The position numbers and the translations under genes were made by a program. DNA of 64,000 nt. It comes from Pseudoduganella guangdongensis. GTDB taxonomy: Bacteria; Pseudomonadota; Gammaproteobacteria; Burkholderiales; Burkholderiaceae_D. The DNA lies in NCBI RefSeq assembly GCF_009857475.1, contig NZ_WWCJ01000017.1:49214-113213 (forward strand), given 5' to 3'. Of the stretch, positions 6,994-16,113 are shown one piece after another (within the stretch, counting starts at the first letter, position 1; each line of letters starts with the position of its first letter). The notes beneath the pieces are model-generated. The model was not told where the DNA came from and did not search any database. It saw only the letters and a program-made list of their open reading frames with translations.

Positions 6994-9485
6994 AAAACAC
7001 CCGCCGTGAATTTATTACCCAGACTGCCGCGATGACGGCAGCCGCCACCGCCGGCATCAGCCTGCCGGCTGCCGCCTCCAACGTCGTCACCGACGCCGGC
7101 AAAACCCAGCTCACCTGGAGCAAGGCGCCGTGCCGTTTCTGCGGCGTGGGCTGCGGCGTCAACGTCGGCGTCAAGGACGGCCGCGTGGTGGCCACCCATG
7201 GCGACATCAACGCCGAAGTCAATCGCGGCGTCAACTGCGTCAAGGGCTACTTCCTGTCCAAGATCATGTACGGCGCCGACCGCCTGACCACGCCGCTGAT
7301 GCGCATGAAGAACGGCAAATACGCCAAGGACGGCGAATTCCAGCCGGTATCCTGGACCGCCGCCTTCGATGAAATGGCCAAGCAGTTCAAGAAGGTGCTG
7401 AACGAGAAAGGCCCGACCGGCGTCGGCATGTTCGGTTCCGGCCAATGGACCATCTGGGAAGGCTACGCCGCCTCCAAGCTGATGAAGGCCGGCTTCCGCT
7501 CCAACAACCTGGACCCGAACGCGCGCCACTGTATGGCCTCCGCCGTGGCGGGCTTCATGCGCACCTTCGGCATGGACGAGCCGATGGGCTGCTACGACGA
7601 TATCGAAGCGGCCGACGCCTTCGTGCTGTGGGGCTCGAACATGGCCGAGATGCACCCGATCCTGTGGACCCGCATCACCGACCGCCGCCTGTCGCACCCG
7701 CATGTGAAAGTGGCCGTGCTCTCGACCTATGAGCACCGCAGCTTCGAGCTGGCCGACCAGCCTATCGTCTTCACGCCGCAGACCGACCTGGCGATCTTGA
7801 ACTACATCGCCAACTACATCATCAAGAACAACCGCGTGAACCGTGACTTCATCAACAAGCACACGCGTTTCGTGGTCGGCAACACCAATATCGGCTACGG
7901 CCTGCGCCCGGACAATCCGCTGCAGAAAGCCGCCGCCAATGCCGGCGAGGCCGGCGGCAGCAAGCCGAGCACCTTTGAGGAATTCGCCAAGTTCGTCAGC
8001 GCCTACGACGTCGACACCGTGGCAAAACTGAGCGGCGTCTCGAAAGACCGCCTGGAACGCCTGGCGCAGCTGTACGCCGATCCGAAAACCAAGGTGATGT
8101 CCTTCTTCACCATGGGCTTCAACCAGCATACGCGCGGCACCTGGTGCAGCAACCTGCTGTACAACATCCACCTGTTGACCGGCAAGATCTCCGAACCGGG
8201 CAACAGCCCGTTCTCGCTGACCGGCCAGCCTTCCGCCTGCGGCACTGCGCGCGAGGTGGGCACTTTCTCGCACCGCCTGCCGGCCGATATGCTGGTGGCC
8301 AATCCCAAGCACCGCCAGATCGCCGAGAAAATCTGGAAGCTGCCGCCCGGTACCATCCCGGACAAGCCAGGCCTGCACGCCGTGGCGCAAAGCCGCGCCC
8401 TGAAGGACGGCAAACTGGGCGCCTACTGGGTCATGTGCAACAACAATATGCAGGCCGGCCCGAACGTGATGGGCGAAATCCTGCCAGGCTGGCGCAACCC
8501 CAATGCGTTCGTGGTGGTGTCCGACCCCTACCCGACCGCCAGCACCACGGCGGCCGACCTGATCCTGCCGACCGCGATGTGGGTGGAAAAAGAAGGCGCG
8601 TACGGCAACGCCGAACGCCGCACGCAGTTCTGGCACCAACTGGTGAGCGCACCGGGCGAGGCCCGTTCCGACTTGTGGCAGCTGATGGAATTCTCCAAGC
8701 GCTTCAAGATGGAAGAAGTGTGGACCGCGCCGCTGCTGGCGGCCATGCCGGCCTACAAAGGCAAAACCTTGTTCGATGTGCTGTTCCGTAACGGCCAGGT
8801 CGACAAATTCCCGGTCGCGCAGATCGAGGCTGGCTACCAGAACGACGAAGCCAAGGCTTTCGGCTTCTACCCGCAGAAAGGCCTGTTCGAGGAATACGCG
8901 GAATTCGGGCGCGGCCACGGCCACGACCTGGCCCCGTTCGACACCTACCACCAGACGCGCGGCCTGCGCTGGCCTGTGGTGGACGGCAAAGAGACGCGCT
9001 GGCGCTACCGCGAGGGCCTGGACCCGTACGTGAAGAAAGGCGAAAGCGTGCGCTTCTACGGCCATCCGGACGGCAAGGCGGTGATCTTCGCGCTGCCCTA
9101 CGAGAAGCCGGCCGAATCGCCGGACAAGGAATACCCGTTCTGGCTGTCCACCGGCCGCGTGCTGGAGCACTGGCACACCGGCACCATGACGCGCCGCGTG
9201 CCGGAGCTGTACCGCGCCGTGCCGAATGCCGTGTGCTTTATGCACCCGGAGGACGCCAAAGCGATGGGCGCGCGCCGCGGCGACCTGGTCGAAGTCAAGT
9301 CGCGCCGCGGGGCGATCCAGAGCCGGGTCGAGACGCGCGGCCGCAACCGGCCGCCGCGCGGACTGGTCTTCGTGCCGTTCTTCGACGCCAGCCAGCTGAT
9401 TAACAAGGTGACGCTGGACGCCACCTGCCCCATCTCTTTGCAGACTGACTACAAGAAGTGCGCAGTCAGCATCCGCAAGGTATAG
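6990..9485 (+). CDS. napA: Periplasmic nitrate reductase catalytic subunit NapA
   Basis: Reduces nitrate to nitrite in the periplasm at a Mo-bis-MGD centre, taking electrons from NapB. The 831-aa protein has a Tat signal (TRREFITQT, residues 4-12, then a hydrophobic stretch and an AAAS region), a [4Fe-4S] motif with Cys48, Cys51, Cys55 and Cys83, and the molybdenum-ligand Cys181 in NARHCMASAVAG. The C-terminal molybdopterin dinucleotide-binding domain is present (FWLSTGRVLEHWHTGTMTRR). Length is normal for NapA. Confidence 0.98.
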   Translation: MKNTRREFITQTAAMTAAATAGISLPAAASNVVTDAGKTQLTWSKAPCRFCGVGCGVNVGVKDGRVVATHGDINAEVNRGVNCVKGYFLSKIMYGADRLTTPLMRMKNGKYAKDGEFQPVSWTAAFDEMAKQFKKVLNEKGPTGVGMFGSGQWTIWEGYAASKLMKAGFRSNNLDPNARHCMASAVAGFMRTFGMDEPMGCYDDIEAADAFVLWGSNMAEMHPILWTRITDRRLSHPHVKVAVLSTYEHRSFELADQPIVFTPQTDLAILNYIANYIIKNNRVNRDFINKHTRFVVGNTNIGYGLRPDNPLQKAAANAGEAGGSKPSTFEEFAKFVSAYDVDTVAKLSGVSKDRLERLAQLYADPKTKVMSFFTMGFNQHTRGTWCSNLLYNIHLLTGKISEPGNSPFSLTGQPSACGTAREVGTFSHRLPADMLVANPKHRQIAEKIWKLPPGTIPDKPGLHAVAQSRALKDGKLGAYWVMCNNNMQAGPNVMGEILPGWRNPNAFVVVSDPYPTASTTAADLILPTAMWVEKEGAYGNAERRTQFWHQLVSAPGEARSDLWQLMEFSKRFKMEEVWTAPLLAAMPAYKGKTLFDVLFRNGQVDKFPVAQIEAGYQNDEAKAFGFYPQKGLFEEYAEFGRGHGHDLAPFDTYHQTRGLRWPVVDGKETRWRYREGLDPYVKKGESVRFYGHPDGKAVIFALPYEKPAESPDKEYPFWLSTGRVLEHWHTGTMTRRVPELYRAVPNAVCFMHPEDAKAMGARRGDLVEVKSRRGAIQSRVETRGRNRPPRGLVFVPFFDASQLINKVTLDATCPISLQTDYKKCAVSIRKV

Positions 9486-9497
9486 GAGGAACCGACC

Positions 9498-9971
9498 ATG
9501 AAAAAGTTTGCCCTGATTCTCGCCCTGCTGCTGCCGCTGTCCGTCTTCGCCCAGGCACAGCCGGCGCCGCGCGCCCTGGACAATATGCGCGGCGCCACGC
9601 CGCTGGCGGAAACCACCAAGCCGCCGGCGCTGGTCAATCCCGACAACAGCGACGTCAAGCGCCAGCGCAACTACGCCATGCAGCCGCCGATCATTCCGCA
9701 CAAGATCGAGAACTACCAGATCGACAAGAGCGCGAACCGCTGCATGATGTGCCACGCCCGCACCCGCACCCAGGAAAGCCAGGCGCCGATGATCAGCGTG
9801 ACGCACTTCCAGAACCGGGACGGCAACTTCCTGGCCGAGCTGTCGCCGCGCCGCTACTTCTGCCTGCAGTGCCACGTGCCGCAAGCGAACCTGGAGCCGC
9901 TGGTGAACAATCAGTTCAAGGACGTGGACACCATGCTGAACGCACCGGCCGCGCCGGCCAAGAAGAAATAA
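9498..9971 (+). CDS. napB: Periplasmic nitrate reductase diheme cytochrome NapB
   Basis: Small diheme c-type cytochrome that passes electrons from NapC to NapA. The 157-aa protein has a Sec signal peptide (residues 1-20, ending VFAQA) and two CXXCH motifs, CMMCH and CLQCH. It follows napA after 12 bases with an AGGAGG ribosome site. It is a client of the upstream Ccm system. Confidence 0.96.
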   Translation: MKKFALILALLLPLSVFAQAQPAPRALDNMRGATPLAETTKPPALVNPDNSDVKRQRNYAMQPPIIPHKIENYQIDKSANRCMMCHARTRTQESQAPMISVTHFQNRDGNFLAELSPRRYFCLQCHVPQANLEPLVNNQFKDVDTMLNAPAAPAKKK

Positions 9972-9983
9972 GCGGGGGTGGCG

Positions 9984-10565
9984 ATGTTAAAAATCTTCAA
10001 ATCCTACTGGGGCATACTGCGCCGGCCGGCAGTACACCTGAGCCTTGGCTTCCTGGTGATCGGTTCCTTCGTGGCAGGCGTGGTGTTCTGGGGCGGCTTC
10101 AACACCGCCATGGAAGCCACCAACACCGAGAAGTTCTGCACCGGCTGCCATGAAATGCGCGACAACGTCTATCCCGAGCTGCAGCGCACCATCCACTTCT
10201 CCAACCGCAGCGGCGTGCGCGCCAAGTGCTCGGACTGCCACGTGCCGCACGAATGGACCAGCAAGATCGCGCGCAAGATGCAGGCGTCGAAAGAAGTCTG
10301 GGGCAAGGTGTTCGGCACCATCGACACCCGCGAGAAATTCGAGGCGCACCGCCTGCAATTGGCTACCAATGAATGGAAGCGCCTGAAGGCCAACAACTCG
10401 CTGGAATGCCGCAACTGCCACCAGTTCGAATCGATGGACTTCACCCGCCAGAGCAAGCGCGCGGTGGACGCCCACTCTACCCAGCTGGCCAGCGGCGAGA
10501 AAACCTGTATCGACTGCCACAAAGGCATCGCGCACACGCTGCCCGACATGCACGGCGTGAAGTAA
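9984..10565 (+). CDS. napC: Membrane tetraheme quinol dehydrogenase NapC
   Basis: NapC/NirT-family cytochrome that oxidises quinol in the inner membrane and reduces NapB. It has one N-terminal anchor (about residues 11-33) and four heme motifs: CTGCH, CSDCH, CRNCH and CIDCH. The segment GGFNTAMEATNTEKFC is typical. ATG 9984 (193 aa) is preferred; a GTG at 9978 would add two residues. It is the last gene of the ccm-nap run and ends one base from a convergent regulator gene. Confidence 0.96.
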   Translation: MLKIFKSYWGILRRPAVHLSLGFLVIGSFVAGVVFWGGFNTAMEATNTEKFCTGCHEMRDNVYPELQRTIHFSNRSGVRAKCSDCHVPHEWTSKIARKMQASKEVWGKVFGTIDTREKFEAHRLQLATNEWKRLKANNSLECRNCHQFESMDFTRQSKRAVDAHSTQLASGEKTCIDCHKGIAHTLPDMHGVK

Positions 10566-10566
10566 G

Positions 10567-11505
10567 CTACAGGAACAGGCGGCGGTAAGCGGACGGCGTT
10601 TGCTGGAAGGCGGCACGGAAGTGCTGCCGCAAGGACAGCGCCGTGCCAAAGCCGCTCTGCTGGGCGACGACCTCGATCGGGGCGTCGCTCTTTTCCAATA
10701 GACGCTGGGCGTGCGCCAGGCGCTGGTTCAGCAGCCATTGCTTGAACGAGGTGCCGGTGGCTTGCCGGAAGTGGCGCGTAAAGTTGCGCCGGCTCATGGC
10801 GGCGCGTTGCGCCAATGCGTCCAGGCTGTGCTCCTCCGCCAGCCGGTGCTGCACCCAATCCAATACCGCCGACAGGCGGCAATCGCTGCCCGACACCGGC
10901 AAGGGGCGTTCGATGAACTGCGCCTGCCCACCGTCGCGGTGCGGCGCGACCAGCAAGCGGCGCGCCACCATATTCGCGTAGTCGGCGCCCGCCAGCTTGC
11001 GCAGCAGGTAGAGCGAGCAATCCAGGCTGGCCGCCGCGCCGGCCGATGTCAGCACGTCCCCCTCGTCCACATACAGCACCTCCTGGTCGACCCGCACCAG
11101 CGGGCAGCGCGCCGCCAGTTGGCCCGCGAAGGCCCAGTGCGTGGTCACGGTGCGGCCATCGAGCAGGCCCGCCTCGGCCACCGGAAAAGCGCCCAGGCAC
11201 AAGCCGACGATCAATGCGCCCTGGGCATGCGCGCGCCGCAAAGCCTGCAGCAAGGCCGGCGGCGCGGGACGGCAATCGTCGTGCCATGTCGGCATGATGA
11301 CGATATCGGCCCCGGCCAGCGCACGCAGGCTTTTGCGGGCCGCAATATCGAATCCCGCCGTGGTGCGCATCGGGCCGCGCTCGGCCGAGCATACGCTCAC
11401 CTCGAACAGGGATTCCCCGTGTTGCCCGCCAAATACCAGGCATGGCACCGACAGGTGGAAGGGGGTAATGCCGTCGAAGGCAATGATGGCCACTTTCTTA
11501 CGCAT
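10567..11505 (-). CDS. GlxA-type transcriptional regulator (DJ-1/PfpI + AraC HTH)
   Basis: Predicted DNA-binding regulator of 312 aa. The N-terminal half (about residues 1-170) is a DJ-1/PfpI-like domain (KVAIIAFDGITPFHLSVP at the start, IVGLCLGAFPVAEAG near the usual nucleophile-elbow position). The C-terminal ~100 residues form an AraC double helix-turn-helix (AMSRRNFTRHFRQATGTSF and VVAQQSGFGTALSLRQHFR). The start MRKKVAII is chosen because the longer frame has an unlikely lead. It is divergent from the cysteine hydrolase gene and may control it. Confidence 0.9.
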   Translation of the reverse strand: MRKKVAIIAFDGITPFHLSVPCLVFGGQHGESLFEVSVCSAERGPMRTTAGFDIAARKSLRALAGADIVIMPTWHDDCRPAPPALLQALRRAHAQGALIVGLCLGAFPVAEAGLLDGRTVTTHWAFAGQLAARCPLVRVDQEVLYVDEGDVLTSAGAAASLDCSLYLLRKLAGADYANMVARRLLVAPHRDGGQAQFIERPLPVSGSDCRLSAVLDWVQHRLAEEHSLDALAQRAAMSRRNFTRHFRQATGTSFKQWLLNQRLAHAQRLLEKSDAPIEVVAQQSGFGTALSLRQHFRAAFQQTPSAYRRLFL

Positions 11506-11601
11506 GGCCCGATTATATCGAATAACGTCCCCCGGGCCACTGTCGCGCAAAGCGGCACGGCCGCACAATGGCGTCCATCAACCACCACAAAGGAGGCCAT
11601 A
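11506..11601. promoter_or_regulatory. Divergent promoter region between regulator and cysteine hydrolase
   Basis: A 96-base spacer between two divergent genes. It contains an AAGGAGG ribosome site near 11589-11595 for the hydrolase. I see no clear operator repeat. The layout suggests shared control, which is an inference from position only. Confidence 0.5.
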
Positions 11602-12234
11602 ATGGCACGCCGCGCGCTGATCGTTATCGATGTACAGAATGAATACTTCACCGGCAAGCTGCCGATCGAGTACCCGCCTACGGCGCAGTCCCTGCCGAAT
11701 ATCGTGCAGGCCATGAAGACGGCGCGCGAGAGCGGCGTGCCGGTGGTGGTGGTGCAGCACGACACGCCTGAGGGCGCGCCGGTGTTCGCCGTGGGCTCGG
11801 ATGGCTGGCAGTTGCATCCGGACGTCGCAGCGCTGGGGGCCGACCTGCACATCAACAAAAAGCTGGCCAGCAGCTTCACCGGTACCGGCCTGGCGCAATG
11901 GCTGAAGGAGCAGGCTATCGACACCGTGACCATCGCCGGCTATATGACCCACAACTGCAATGCCTCCACCATCGTGGAAGCGTGGCATCTGGGGCTGGCG
12001 GTGGAAGTGCTTTCCGACGCCACCGGCGCCCTGCCCTACGCGAACGCGGCGGGCAGCGCCACAGCGGAGGAAATCCACCGCGCCTTCAGCGTGGTGTTCC
12101 ACTCCAACTTCGCCGCCGTTGCGACCACCCGCCAATGGGCCGACGCGGTCAGCGCCGGCAACGCGCTGGAGAAGGACAATATCCTGTCCTCCAATATGCG
12201 GGCCCGCGAAAGCGCAGTTGCTGGCGGCGCCTAA
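11602..12234 (+). CDS. Isochorismatase-family cysteine hydrolase
   Basis: Amidase-like hydrolase of the isochorismatase/nicotinamidase superfamily, 210 aa. The catalytic triad is visible: Asp10 (IVIDVQNEY), Lys86 or Lys87 (INKKLASSF) and Cys119 (GYMTHNCNAST). The substrate cannot be told from sequence; related proteins are nicotinamidases, N-carbamoyl hydrolases or YcaC-like enzymes. It has a strong AAGGAGG site and is transcribed away from the GlxA-type regulator. Confidence 0.88.
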   Translation: MARRALIVIDVQNEYFTGKLPIEYPPTAQSLPNIVQAMKTARESGVPVVVVQHDTPEGAPVFAVGSDGWQLHPDVAALGADLHINKKLASSFTGTGLAQWLKEQAIDTVTIAGYMTHNCNASTIVEAWHLGLAVEVLSDATGALPYANAAGSATAEEIHRAFSVVFHSNFAAVATTRQWADAVSAGNALEKDNILSSNMRARESAVAGGA

Positions 12235-12264
12235 AGGGAATGCCAGCGGGGACCTAGCCGACGC

Positions 12265-13845
12265 CTATTTCCGCTGCACCTGGCTGAACGCGTCCGCGAC
12301 CGGCAAGCCGGCCATCATCAACTGAACAATCTCGTCGCGAAAATTGCGGATGGTGGCGGGCAAGGACTGCTTGTTCATCTGGTAAAAGCTATGCATCTCC
12401 TCCAGCTTTTCCTGCTCGCGCGTCTTCTGTGCTGGGCGGATCCTCGCGCTGCGCGGCGCGGTGGCGGCATGCCGCGCTTTCCCGGGGCGGGGCCCACCGC
12501 GGCTGGTCAGCGGTGCAAACGCAATGGCCGACGGCCAGCGCTCCTCCGCGTCCCCACGTTCGACTGGCGCCGAAGCCATGCGCTGCTCCACCCGTTCATA
12601 TAGCCGTTCCATCGCATTCGGTCTCGCAGCCTCGAGATTAACGGTGATGCCGAATTGCTCCTCTGGCTCTTGGCCGAACTTCACCATCCAGATATCGAGT
12701 AGGCGGTGGGTGTACGGTGTACCACAATGGTCGACCAGGCTTGCCGCCAATACGTCCGCGCGATGCAGCACTTCCTGCACCACCCTCTCATCGGTGTACT
12801 TTCTTAGGACTTGCTCTTTGCTGAGACTCTTCGGCAAGGTAACCAACCAGCCAAGCCGGGAAAACAAATAGGTAAGGACGCGATCCGGCTTCACCGTCAT
12901 GAAGCCCAGGTCCATCATCAGGTGGAGCGATGTGATGTAACCAAAGTGCTCCCTGAATTTCTTATGGATTGTTTCGAAACGCTCCTTCGCGCGCAGGTAT
13001 TCCGCGCCAATGGTATGCACCACCTCATGCTGGTAGGACGGCCCCACATAGAAATCGAGAATCTGGGTATCTGACGCCGATTTCAAAAACCCGGCAACAT
13101 CCAGGTATTTCTTCATCTTTTCCGGATGGGAAGAGAACTGGATGCCTGCGAAGTCGCCCGACTTGGTCATGATATCGAGTGCCTTGCTGGGGTAATGCGA
13201 CCCAAAACCCTGCAAGCTTTCGTCCCACAATTCGCCCTGGCCTTTAGCAAAGTCGAGCCAGTTAGCGTACTTGCGTACTCTTTTGCTCCACATATCGGCC
13301 AGCGCGGCCCAGTCTTCGGCAACCGCACCCCAGGGAATCGCATTCGTGTTATCCATCCAGCTGCCGCCACGCTTGGCCTCTACGGCCTGCGCTTTGGCCG
13401 GGCCGAAGCGCTGTACCAGCTTGTACCATTCGAAGCGCCGCTTCCAGTGCGCGGCGAAGGCTTCCCATTGCGCTTTATCGAACTGATAGTCCTCCTGATC
13501 GAACGCCTCAATGTCGCCAAACAGCGGGTACTGGCGCATGCTGTCGATTTCCTTGGACGCCTTGTCGGCGCGCGTGCCTTGGTAAACGATACGTCCCCAG
13601 GCCGTATCCCAGAACTGCGCTTTGCTCAGAGTGGGATTCCATTGCCCCTGCTCGCAGATCCGGGCAATGGTCGCCAGCAGCTTTTCCTGATTAGCCTTGT
13701 GGGCTGCGTTGCCACCCGCCGCCGGAACCGTGGCTTCTTTCAAGATGGTTTCTTTTACCGCGTCAAACAAAGCCGGGCCATGTTTGAAAATCGCGCTATT
13801 AATAGCCCTGCCCTGCTGCAAATGAGAAGCTGACACGTCAACCAT
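12265..13845 (-). CDS. Unrecognised protein, 526 aa
   Basis: I do not recognise this gene. It encodes a soluble, charged protein with no signal peptide or membrane helix. A TATAAT lies inside the longer possible reading frame (to 13896), so the ATG at 13845 (MVDVSASHLQQG) is preferred. Residues about 301-330 (GYITSLHLMMDLGFMTVKPD) resemble, by eye, the helix and KPD pattern seen in some helix-hairpin-helix DNA glycosylase-like folds. This is weak evidence. A Pro/Arg/Ala-rich linker (SRGGPRPGKARHAATAPRSA) precedes a short helical C-terminus. It stands alone between the hydrolase gene and the TonB receptor gene. Confidence 0.6.
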   Translation of the reverse strand: MVDVSASHLQQGRAINSAIFKHGPALFDAVKETILKEATVPAAGGNAAHKANQEKLLATIARICEQGQWNPTLSKAQFWDTAWGRIVYQGTRADKASKEIDSMRQYPLFGDIEAFDQEDYQFDKAQWEAFAAHWKRRFEWYKLVQRFGPAKAQAVEAKRGGSWMDNTNAIPWGAVAEDWAALADMWSKRVRKYANWLDFAKGQGELWDESLQGFGSHYPSKALDIMTKSGDFAGIQFSSHPEKMKKYLDVAGFLKSASDTQILDFYVGPSYQHEVVHTIGAEYLRAKERFETIHKKFREHFGYITSLHLMMDLGFMTVKPDRVLTYLFSRLGWLVTLPKSLSKEQVLRKYTDERVVQEVLHRADVLAASLVDHCGTPYTHRLLDIWMVKFGQEPEEQFGITVNLEAARPNAMERLYERVEQRMASAPVERGDAEERWPSAIAFAPLTSRGGPRPGKARHAATAPRSARIRPAQKTREQEKLEEMHSFYQMNKQSLPATIRNFRDEIVQLMMAGLPVADAFSQVQRK

Positions 13846-13922
13846 TACGATCTGTATGACAGAATTTAGGTGGAAAGCATTATAGGCATGAAGCAAGAAA
13901 TTGTTCCAGTTTTTGGTTCAAA

Positions 13923-16034
13923 CTATTTTCCGTAGGCGTAGGTCAGCCCCAGCGCCACGCTGCGCGGTGCGCCCTGGGTGTACTGGTTCTGGGTGTTCGG
14001 CTGGTAGCTGCCGCTGCCGGCGTAGGAGCTGGAGGCGGAGTCGGCGTAATGGCGGTCGCCCAGGTTGCGCACCTGCGTCCATAGCTCCCAACCATTCGCC
14101 AACCGATAGGCGGCGCGCAGATTGAGCAGGGTATGGCCACCGTATTCGACGTTGTTGGCGTTGTTCATCCAGTAGCGGCCCTGGTGTATGGCCTCCAACG
14201 CGATGCGGGCGCCAGCCATGGGTTTGAAGCCGATCTCCATATTGGTCATGTCGCGCGGGGCCTGCGGCATTTCGTTGCCGCTGAAGTCCTGCGTGGCGGA
14301 GATGCGGTAGCGCTCGAAACGGTGGCGCGCGAGTGCCGTACCGAAGCGGGCGTCCACCAGCTTGCTGTCGTAGTTCAGGGCGAACTCCAGGCCCTGGCTG
14401 CGTGTGCGGCCGGCGTTGCGGTTCTCGCTGTTGCCGGGCGAGACGGTGTAGCTGACGATAGTGTCGCGGCCCACCAGGCGGTACAGCGCCGTATCCAGCC
14501 GCAGTGCGCCGCCAAGGAAGGCCAGCCGCAGGCCAAGCTCCATATTGCGGTAAGTGGCCGAGTGCAGGTCGGGAATACCGGTTTTGCCATAGAGCTGGCT
14601 CACTTCGGGCGGCGTGAAGCCATCGCTGATGTTGGCATACAGGTTGGCGTCGGCGCCCAGCACATAGCTGGCACCCAGCTTGGGGCTGAAGCGGCCGAAG
14701 CTGCGCTGCTCGTTCGGCGCGCCGAAGTTGGCGCTGCCCTTTGGCGCCAGGTTGTTGCGGTAGTCGTACTGGATACGATCGGCGCGGCCACCAGCCACCA
14801 CGCGCAGCTGCTTTAGCGGCGTGAACTCGAATTGGGCAAAGGCCGCGTCGTTATCGATATCCGTGGTGAAGTCGCGCACGCCCATTGGTTGCGCGGCGCT
14901 GGCCAGGGTGTAGCTCACATAGCGCCCGCTGACCGGATCGCGCACGATGCTCAGGTTATCGCTGACGTAGGGGTTGGCGCTGCGGTCGATGTACACGCCG
15001 GCAATCAGGCGCGCATCGAGCCAGCCGAATTCCTGCACGTGCTTGATGTCGATGCCGCGCGAGCTGACATGGTTGTTGTTCTGCGCGCCCTTGCACACGT
15101 TGCCGCTGCAGCTGCCGATCTGGTAGGCCGGGATCTGGCCGTGGTCGTTGCGGCGCGTGAACAGGGTCACGGTGGTGTTGCCGCCCGCCGTGGTTTCGCC
15201 TTCCCACGCCACGGTGGCGCGAGTGGTCAGGTCGCGGCGGTAGGTGAAGGAGTTCAGGCTCTTGCCGGAGGACGCCTGGTAGTCGTTTTCGAACACGCTG
15301 CCCGACATGGCGGTATCGAGGTCGGTGCGCACCAGCGTGGCGCGCAATTGCGAGCCGCTGTCCAGCGCGTAGTCAGCACGCAAGGTGAAAGAGTCCTTGT
15401 CGCCATAGCTGTATTGCTGCCAGTTGTCGCTTGAACGACGGCTGCTGTAATGCGAGAAGCGCAGGCCCACTTTGCCCCAGGTGTTGCTGACCGCCGTGTC
15501 GTAGCGGGTGAAACCGGCCACCGCCTCGTGCCGCACACCGAGCATGGCGAACGGCTTGCGCGTCGGCGCGGCGGACATCATATTGATCGCGCCGGCCACC
15601 GCATTGCTGCCGTACAGCGAGGAGCCAGGGCCCTTGAGGATTTCTATGCCATTGCTGCCGGCCAGGTTCATCTCGTTCAGCGAGTTGTGGTTGAAGACAC
15701 CCAGCGGGCGGATGGGAATGCCGTCTTCCAGGTATTGGTAGACCGAGCCGGTGCTGATCGGTTGGCGGATCGCCATGCTGTGCTGCTCGTTGCCAAGATC
15801 GTTCCAATGCACGCCGGCCACGCGGTTAAGGGCGTCGCCCATGGTTTTCGGCTTGTCGCGGCGCAGCATCTCGGCATCGACCACGCCGATCGCACTGGGG
15901 GTTTCCGACAGTTTGGTGGCGGCGCGCGCACCGCTGATGACGACGACTTCGACCAGGGTAGGTTCTTCCGCCTGCGCAGGGAATGCTGCCAGCAGTGCGA
16001 GGGAAACGAGGGACAGTTGGATCTTCTTGTTCAT
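13923..16034 (-). CDS. TonB-dependent outer-membrane receptor
   Basis: Outer-membrane active transporter of 703 aa. It has a signal peptide (residues 1-22, ending PAQA), a plug domain (TPSAIGVVDAEMLRRDKPKT; GIEILKGPGSSLYGSNAVAG) and a long beta-barrel ending in an aromatic/basic C-terminus (LGLTYAYGK). The upstream, co-directional DUF2946 gene suggests metal uptake, perhaps copper, because such proteins often sit with OprC/NosA-type receptors; the ligand is an inference. One barrel loop carries two cysteines (GSCSGNVCKG). Confidence 0.88.
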   Translation of the reverse strand: MNKKIQLSLVSLALLAAFPAQAEEPTLVEVVVISGARAATKLSETPSAIGVVDAEMLRRDKPKTMGDALNRVAGVHWNDLGNEQHSMAIRQPISTGSVYQYLEDGIPIRPLGVFNHNSLNEMNLAGSNGIEILKGPGSSLYGSNAVAGAINMMSAAPTRKPFAMLGVRHEAVAGFTRYDTAVSNTWGKVGLRFSHYSSRRSSDNWQQYSYGDKDSFTLRADYALDSGSQLRATLVRTDLDTAMSGSVFENDYQASSGKSLNSFTYRRDLTTRATVAWEGETTAGGNTTVTLFTRRNDHGQIPAYQIGSCSGNVCKGAQNNNHVSSRGIDIKHVQEFGWLDARLIAGVYIDRSANPYVSDNLSIVRDPVSGRYVSYTLASAAQPMGVRDFTTDIDNDAAFAQFEFTPLKQLRVVAGGRADRIQYDYRNNLAPKGSANFGAPNEQRSFGRFSPKLGASYVLGADANLYANISDGFTPPEVSQLYGKTGIPDLHSATYRNMELGLRLAFLGGALRLDTALYRLVGRDTIVSYTVSPGNSENRNAGRTRSQGLEFALNYDSKLVDARFGTALARHRFERYRISATQDFSGNEMPQAPRDMTNMEIGFKPMAGARIALEAIHQGRYWMNNANNVEYGGHTLLNLRAAYRLANGWELWTQVRNLGDRHYADSASSSYAGSGSYQPNTQNQYTQGAPRSVALGLTYAYGK

Positions 16035-16113
16035 GATTTTGCGATTCGTTAGGGCGAGCGGGGGCGAACGCCTGCGTTAGCGCGGCGCCAGTTTCAGTCA
16101 AGCGGTGTGGGAG

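Noticed and set aside
6945..9884. 979-codon minus-strand frame opposite napA and napB
   Set aside because: Low-complexity Val/Ala/His/Arg composition and complete overlap with napA; no known domain.
13846..13896. Longer start at TTG 13896 for the 526-aa protein
   Set aside because: The added codons contain a TATAAT promoter-like hexamer and no ribosome site is seen.
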